Shown here piece after piece: positions 13,276-16,849 of a stretch of DNA of 16,849 nucleotides. Position 1 is the stretch's first letter, and each line of letters begins with the position of its first letter. This DNA is from Bacteroidales bacterium (GTDB lineage Bacteria > Bacteroidota > Bacteroidia > Bacteroidales > UBA932): contig JAFYZZ010000054.1 of the NCBI GenBank assembly GCA_017548445.1, forward strand, positions 1 to 16,849, in the 5' to 3' direction. The translations under genes and the position numbers were made by a program. The notes under the pieces are model-generated. The model ran no database searches, had not been told where the DNA came from, and saw only the letters and a program-made list of their open reading frames with translations.

Positions 13276-15837
13276 ATGATCAATAAGTATGAAATGGCCG
13301 CACCGTCGTGGAAAAGCGTGATGGTGACGCGCCATCTGCCGGAGGAACTCTCGGGCCTGGAGACCCTGTGCAAGAACCTCTGGTGGTGCTGGAACGACAA
13401 CGCGAAGGCGTTGTTCCGCACCGTGGATTATGACCTGTGGCACACATCCGGCCACAACCCTATGGTGATCCTGGACAAGGTCAGCCTGAAAAGATACAAG
13501 GAACTGGCGAAGGACCGGGAATTCCTGGCCCGCCTGGACGAGGTGATGGCGGATTTCAACGCCTATATGGCCGCCAAGGCCGAACGCACGGAGCCTTCCG
13601 TCGGGTATTTCTGTATGGAATACGGCCTGGACACCTCCCTGATGATCTATTCCGGCGGTCTGGGCATCCTGGCGGGCGACTACCTCAAGGAGACCAGCGA
13701 TATGAACGTCAACCTGGTGGCCGTGGGCCTGCTGTACCGTTTCGGGTACTTCACCCAGCGCCTCACCCCGCAGGGGAACCAGGTGGCGGAGTACAAGCCG
13801 CAGGACTTCCTGAAGATTCCGGCCGAACCCGTCCTGGACGAGAACGGTGCCTGGAAGACGGTTTCCGTGCAGATGCCGGGCCACGAGATGCACGCCCGCA
13901 TCTGGAAGGTGGCCGTCGGCCGCACCGACCTGTATCTGCTGGACACCGACTATGAGGACAACCTCCCCGAAGACCGTCAGGTCACGCACCAGCTTTACGG
14001 TGGCGACTGGGAGAACCGCCTGAAGCAGGAAATCCTCCTGGGCATCGGCGGCGTGCGCGCCCTGCGCACCCTCGGCCTGCGTCCCAAGATCTACCATTAC
14101 AACGAGGGCCACGCCGCATTTGCCGGCCTGGAGCGGCTCCGCGAATGCATCCAGGACAACCATCTCTCCTTCAACGAAGCGATGGAGCTCGTCCGTGCAT
14201 CCGGCCTCTACACCACCCACACGCCCGTTCCCGCCGGGCACGACGCCTTCTCCGAGGAGATGATCGGCCGTTACTTCGGCCACTATCCCGGCCGTCTGGG
14301 CATCGACTGGCGCACGATGATGGGCCTGGGCCGCATCGACGCTGACAACCGCGACGAGAAGTTCTCGATGAGCCACCTCGCCGCCAACCTGTCGCAGAAC
14401 GTCAACGGCGTGTCGATGCTGCACGGCAAGGTCAGCCAGGACATCTTCGCGAATATGTATCCCGGATACCTTCCGGAGGAACTCTACATCAGCTACGTCA
14501 CCAACGGCGTCCACTATCCCACCTGGGCTTCCAAGTATTGGAAGGAACTGCACGCCAAGGTGTTCGGTCCGGAGTTCCAGACCCACCACTATGACAAGAA
14601 GTGCTTCGAGGGCATCTATACGGTGTCCGACGCGCAGATCTGGGATATCCGCAAGATCCTCAAGAAGGAACTGGTCCGGACCATCCGCGAGCGTCTTTCC
14701 GACCCGCAGATGAGCGCCCATTACACCCCGCGCCAGGTCGTTACCATCAAGGAGCGCCTGCGCGAGGACGTGCTCACCATCGGCTTCGCCCGCCGTTTCG
14801 CCACCTACAAGCGCGCCACGCTGCTCTTCAGCGACCTGGACCGCCTGGACGCCATCGTCAACGATCCCGTCCGCCCGGTGCAGTTCATCTTCGCCGGCAA
14901 GGCGCACCCCGCCGACGGGATGGGGCAGGACCTCATCAAGCAGATCATCGAGATCTCCAAGCAGGACAGGTTCCTGGGCCGCATCATCTTCGTCCCGGGT
15001 TACGACATCACCCTGGCCAAGAGGCTCGTGCAGGGCGTGGACGTGTGGCTGAACAACCCGACGCGTCCGCTGGAAGCTTCCGGCACGTCCGGCGAGAAGG
15101 CCGCGATGAACGGCGTGATGCATTTCTCCGTGCTGGACGGCTGGTGGGTCGAGGGCTACCGGGAAGGCGCCGGCTGGGCGCTGCCGCAGAAGCGGACCTA
15201 CGAAGACCAGAACTATCAGAACGAACTTGACGCCGCCACGATCTACGCCACGATCGAGACCGAGATAGCACCGGCCTACTACGACGTAGACGCGGGTTCC
15301 GGCCTCTCGCCCGTCTGGGTCGGCTACATCAAGAACACGATTGCGCAGGTGGCCTGCAACTTCACCACCAACCGGATGCTCACCGACTACTGCAACCAGT
15401 ACTATATACCTCAGTACGACCGCTTTACGAAGATGTGCGCCGACGATTTCAAACTCGCCCGCGACATCTCCGCGTGGAAGCAGATGATGCAGGTGGAATG
15501 GAACAACATCCGCGTCGTGTCCTGCACGCAGCCGGACGCCTCCTACGTCCTGTCGCAGAAGGATATGCTCAAGAGCAAGGTCGTGCTCGACCTGGGACGC
15601 ATCCGTCCGGAGGACATCGGCATTGAAATCGTGTTCACTTCCGCGGACGCCAAGGGCGAACTGCACATCCAGGGCGTCGCTGAAATGACGCTGACGAAAG
15701 TCGAAGGCAGTCTCGCGACCTTCGAGGCGGAAGTGCTGCCCGAGCATACGGGTATGTACCAAGTGGGCAAGCGCGTGTTCCCGAAGAACCCGCTGCTGCC
15801 TCACCGGCAGGACTTCCCGCTCGTGAAATGGCTGTAG
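13276..15837 (+). CDS. glgP: Alpha-glucan (glycogen/starch) phosphorylase, GT35
   Basis: PLP-dependent phosphorylase of 853 residues that releases glucose-1-phosphate from alpha-1,4-glucan ends. An N-terminal DUF3417-type domain (about 14-110; LPEELSGLETLCKNLWWCWN) marks it as the 'alpha-glucan family' type found in many bacteria and archaea rather than the E. coli type. Then come GYFCMEYGLD, YSGGLGILAGDYLK, YHYNEGHAAF, THTPVPAGHDAF and the PLP segment EASGTSGEKAAMNGV, with Schiff-base Lys608 and Glu607 where Met is common. SVLDGWWVEGY follows. The ATG at 13276 gives MINKYEMAAPSW; a second ATG six codons later is an alternative start. The final 10 nt overlap ribF. Confidence 0.94.
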   Translation: MINKYEMAAPSWKSVMVTRHLPEELSGLETLCKNLWWCWNDNAKALFRTVDYDLWHTSGHNPMVILDKVSLKRYKELAKDREFLARLDEVMADFNAYMAAKAERTEPSVGYFCMEYGLDTSLMIYSGGLGILAGDYLKETSDMNVNLVAVGLLYRFGYFTQRLTPQGNQVAEYKPQDFLKIPAEPVLDENGAWKTVSVQMPGHEMHARIWKVAVGRTDLYLLDTDYEDNLPEDRQVTHQLYGGDWENRLKQEILLGIGGVRALRTLGLRPKIYHYNEGHAAFAGLERLRECIQDNHLSFNEAMELVRASGLYTTHTPVPAGHDAFSEEMIGRYFGHYPGRLGIDWRTMMGLGRIDADNRDEKFSMSHLAANLSQNVNGVSMLHGKVSQDIFANMYPGYLPEELYISYVTNGVHYPTWASKYWKELHAKVFGPEFQTHHYDKKCFEGIYTVSDAQIWDIRKILKKELVRTIRERLSDPQMSAHYTPRQVVTIKERLREDVLTIGFARRFATYKRATLLFSDLDRLDAIVNDPVRPVQFIFAGKAHPADGMGQDLIKQIIEISKQDRFLGRIIFVPGYDITLAKRLVQGVDVWLNNPTRPLEASGTSGEKAAMNGVMHFSVLDGWWVEGYREGAGWALPQKRTYEDQNYQNELDAATIYATIETEIAPAYYDVDAGSGLSPVWVGYIKNTIAQVACNFTTNRMLTDYCNQYYIPQYDRFTKMCADDFKLARDISAWKQMMQVEWNNIRVVSCTQPDASYVLSQKDMLKSKVVLDLGRIRPEDIGIEIVFTSADAKGELHIQGVAEMTLTKVEGSLATFEAEVLPEHTGMYQVGKRVFPKNPLLPHRQDFPLVKWL

Positions 15838-16715
15838 TCGCCACCGGATTCTTCGACGGTGTCCATCTCGGGCACCGTCGTGTCGTCGAGACGCTCGTCT
15901 TCTCCGCCCGGCAGCGGGGGGAGGAGGCGGTCGTCGTCACGTTCGCGCAGCATCCCCGGGCCGTCCTCCAGCAGGACGCGCGCAATCTGCGGCTGCTGTG
16001 CTCTTCCGAAGAGAAGGCGGCGCTGCTGCGCGGTCTCGGCGTGGACCGGGTGGAAACCCTGTCCTTCGACCGCGCCTTCGCCCGCCTGACCGCCGGGCAG
16101 TACATCCGCGACATCCTGCGCGACCGCCTCGGCGCCACCCTGCTCGTCCTCGGCTACGACAACCGCCTGGGATCCGACCGCCTGACCCCCGACTGCATCG
16201 CCCCCCTCGCCGAATCCCTCGGCCTGGAAGTTCTGATAGTTCCGCCTGTGTCCGGAGCCGGAAAGAATGTGGTAATCAGTTCGACGAAGATTCGGGAGGC
16301 GTTGGAAAGAGGGGATGTGGAGGCGGCAAATGCGATGCTGGGCTATGCGTATGCGCTGCGGGGCGTGGTCGTGGGTGGCAAGCAGCTGGGCCGGACGATC
16401 GGCTTTCCGACGGCCAACCTGCGCCTGTACGACCCGCTGAAGATCATCCCCGCACGCGGCGTCTATCTGACCGAAGTCGAAGTCCTGGGGCGCCATCACT
16501 GGGGAATGACCAACGTCGGCGACATCATCGAAACCCACATCTTCGACTTCGACGAAGACATCTACGGCCTGGATCTGGAAATCCGCTTCCGCCGCCACCT
16601 CCGCCCGATGCGCGAAATGGAAAGTCTCGACGCCCTGAAGACCCAGCTCGCCGCCGACGAAGCCGCTTGCCGGGCCCTGTTGGGAGGTGACGAAAGTTTG
16701 CCTTTTATCAAATAA
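15828..16715 (+). CDS. ribF: Bifunctional riboflavin kinase/FAD synthetase
   Basis: Makes FMN from riboflavin and FAD from FMN. It is 295 residues, slightly short. The N-terminal nucleotidyltransferase domain has TGFFDGVHLGH at 6-16, LVLGYDNRLGSDR at 106-118 and ISSTKIREAL at 150-159. The C-terminal kinase domain has GRTIGFPTAN at 188-197 and catalytic Glu235 in IETHIFDF. Between GMTNVG (226-231) and DIIETHIF the usual segment with RPT is missing, a deletion of about seven residues in a loop near the active site. The N-terminus is also about a dozen residues shorter than in E. coli. The ATG at 15828 lies inside the end of glgP (10-nt overlap), suggesting coupling. Its 3' end carries the -33 element of the next promoter. 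Confidence 0.93.
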   Translation: MAVVATGFFDGVHLGHRRVVETLVFSARQRGEEAVVVTFAQHPRAVLQQDARNLRLLCSSEEKAALLRGLGVDRVETLSFDRAFARLTAGQYIRDILRDRLGATLLVLGYDNRLGSDRLTPDCIAPLAESLGLEVLIVPPVSGAGKNVVISSTKIREALERGDVEAANAMLGYAYALRGVVVGGKQLGRTIGFPTANLRLYDPLKIIPARGVYLTEVEVLGRHHWGMTNVGDIIETHIFDFDEDIYGLDLEIRFRRHLRPMREMESLDALKTQLAADEAACRALLGGDESLPFIK

Positions 16716-16728
16716 ATTCGTATATTTG
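16697..16728 (+). promoter_or_regulatory. Consensus promoter upstream of greA
   Basis: TTTG at 16697-16700, a 20-nt spacer and TATATTTG at 16721-16728 match the Bacteroidota consensus exactly. The -33 element lies within the final codons of ribF. Transcription should begin near 16733, giving a leader of about 60 nt before greA that includes the hairpin at 16741-16771. Confidence 0.75.
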
Positions 16729-16740
16729 CAAACACATCCA

Positions 16741-16771
16741 AGGGTTCTGCCACAAGGCAGGACTCCTTTTT
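16741..16771 (+). terminator. Terminator-like hairpin in the greA leader
   Basis: CTGCC at 16747-16751 and GGCAG at 16756-16760 form a perfect stem around the loop ACAA. The stem extends outward by five more pairs (16742-16746 with 16761-16765), two of them G-T wobbles. A C and five Ts (16766-16771) follow, as in intrinsic terminators. It can end transcripts coming from ribF, but because it lies downstream of the greA promoter it would also act on greA's own transcript. Confidence 0.6.
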
Positions 16772-16795
16772 AGTTAACTGAACGAAAACCAGATT

Positions 16796-16849
16796 ATGGC
16801 AGAAGCACACTACATCAGCCAGGAAGGGCTGGACAAGCTCAAGAAAGAA
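16796..16849 (+). CDS. greA: Transcription elongation factor GreA (N-terminus only)
   Basis: The last 54 bases encode MAEAHYISQEGLDKLKKE, then the window ends. This matches the start of GreA (YxSxEGxxKLKxEL), which binds the RNA polymerase secondary channel and stimulates transcript cleavage to rescue stalled complexes. It is preceded by an 80-nt intergenic leader with a consensus promoter and a terminator-like hairpin. With 18 residues visible, GreA versus a GreA/GreB relative cannot be fully separated. Confidence 0.8.
   Translation, partial: MAEAHYISQEGLDKLKKE

Noticed and set aside
12079..15804. A 1241-codon open frame on the minus strand across the GH57 and phosphorylase genes
   Set aside because: It is the antisense shadow of two well-recognised enzymes. 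The GC-rich third positions remove stop codons from the mirror frame, and its translation is rich in Val, Gly, His and Leu with no domain I recognise.
1..16849. CRISPR arrays, insertion sequences, tRNA genes or long direct repeats
   Set aside because: I saw no repeated units, no transposase-like reading frame and no cloverleaf-like sequences, and almost all bases are accounted for by recognised genes.

Overview
The window looks like chromosomal DNA of a GC-rich (roughly 60% by eye), uncultured member of the Bacteroidales. The grounds are the protein types (Bacteroidota-style glycogen enzymes, hexuronate/KDG enzymes, a YihA-type GTPase and Prs), start codons that mostly lack Shine-Dalgarno sequences, and promoters matching the Bacteroidota primary sigma consensus TTTG-N19-21-TAnnTTTG. 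The genus cannot be fixed from the sequence. The window is densely coding: no stretch over 300 bases lacks a gene, and I found no rRNA, tRNA, CRISPR array, insertion sequence or phage gene.

Left arm (1-5509, all minus strand). Read in transcription order, seven genes sit 0-15 nt apart: engB, prs, a small cysteine-rich membrane protein, der, kdgK, a KDPG aldolase, and a hexuronate-type MFS transporter cut off by the window edge. Ribosome-assembly GTPases and PRPP synthesis are thus joined to the last steps of uronate breakdown (uptake, then 2-keto-3-deoxygluconate to KDPG to pyruvate and glyceraldehyde-3-phosphate).

Centre (5510-5577). A 68-nt divergent promoter region separates the two arms. 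The two predicted promoter cores overlap.

Right arm (5578-16715, all plus strand). Eight tightly packed or overlapping genes follow: xseA and xseB (exonuclease VII), then a glycogen block of a GH13 branching enzyme, a glycogen-debranching-type protein, a glycogen-synthase-like glycosyltransferase, a GH57 enzyme and an alpha-glucan phosphorylase, and finally ribF. A full-consensus promoter lies inside the end of the branching-enzyme gene and could drive the last five genes separately. No ADP-glucose pyrophosphorylase gene is present, so the glucosyl donor is either made elsewhere or is UDP-glucose.

Right edge (16697-16849). A perfect promoter, a terminator-like hairpin, and the first 18 codons of greA.

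The strongest unexplained signal covers the whole window. The palindrome CATG occurs only once by my count, where several dozen would be expected, and codons before Met end in T instead of the usual C. This points to a CATG-specific restriction or methylation history in the lineage. The enzyme itself is not in the window.
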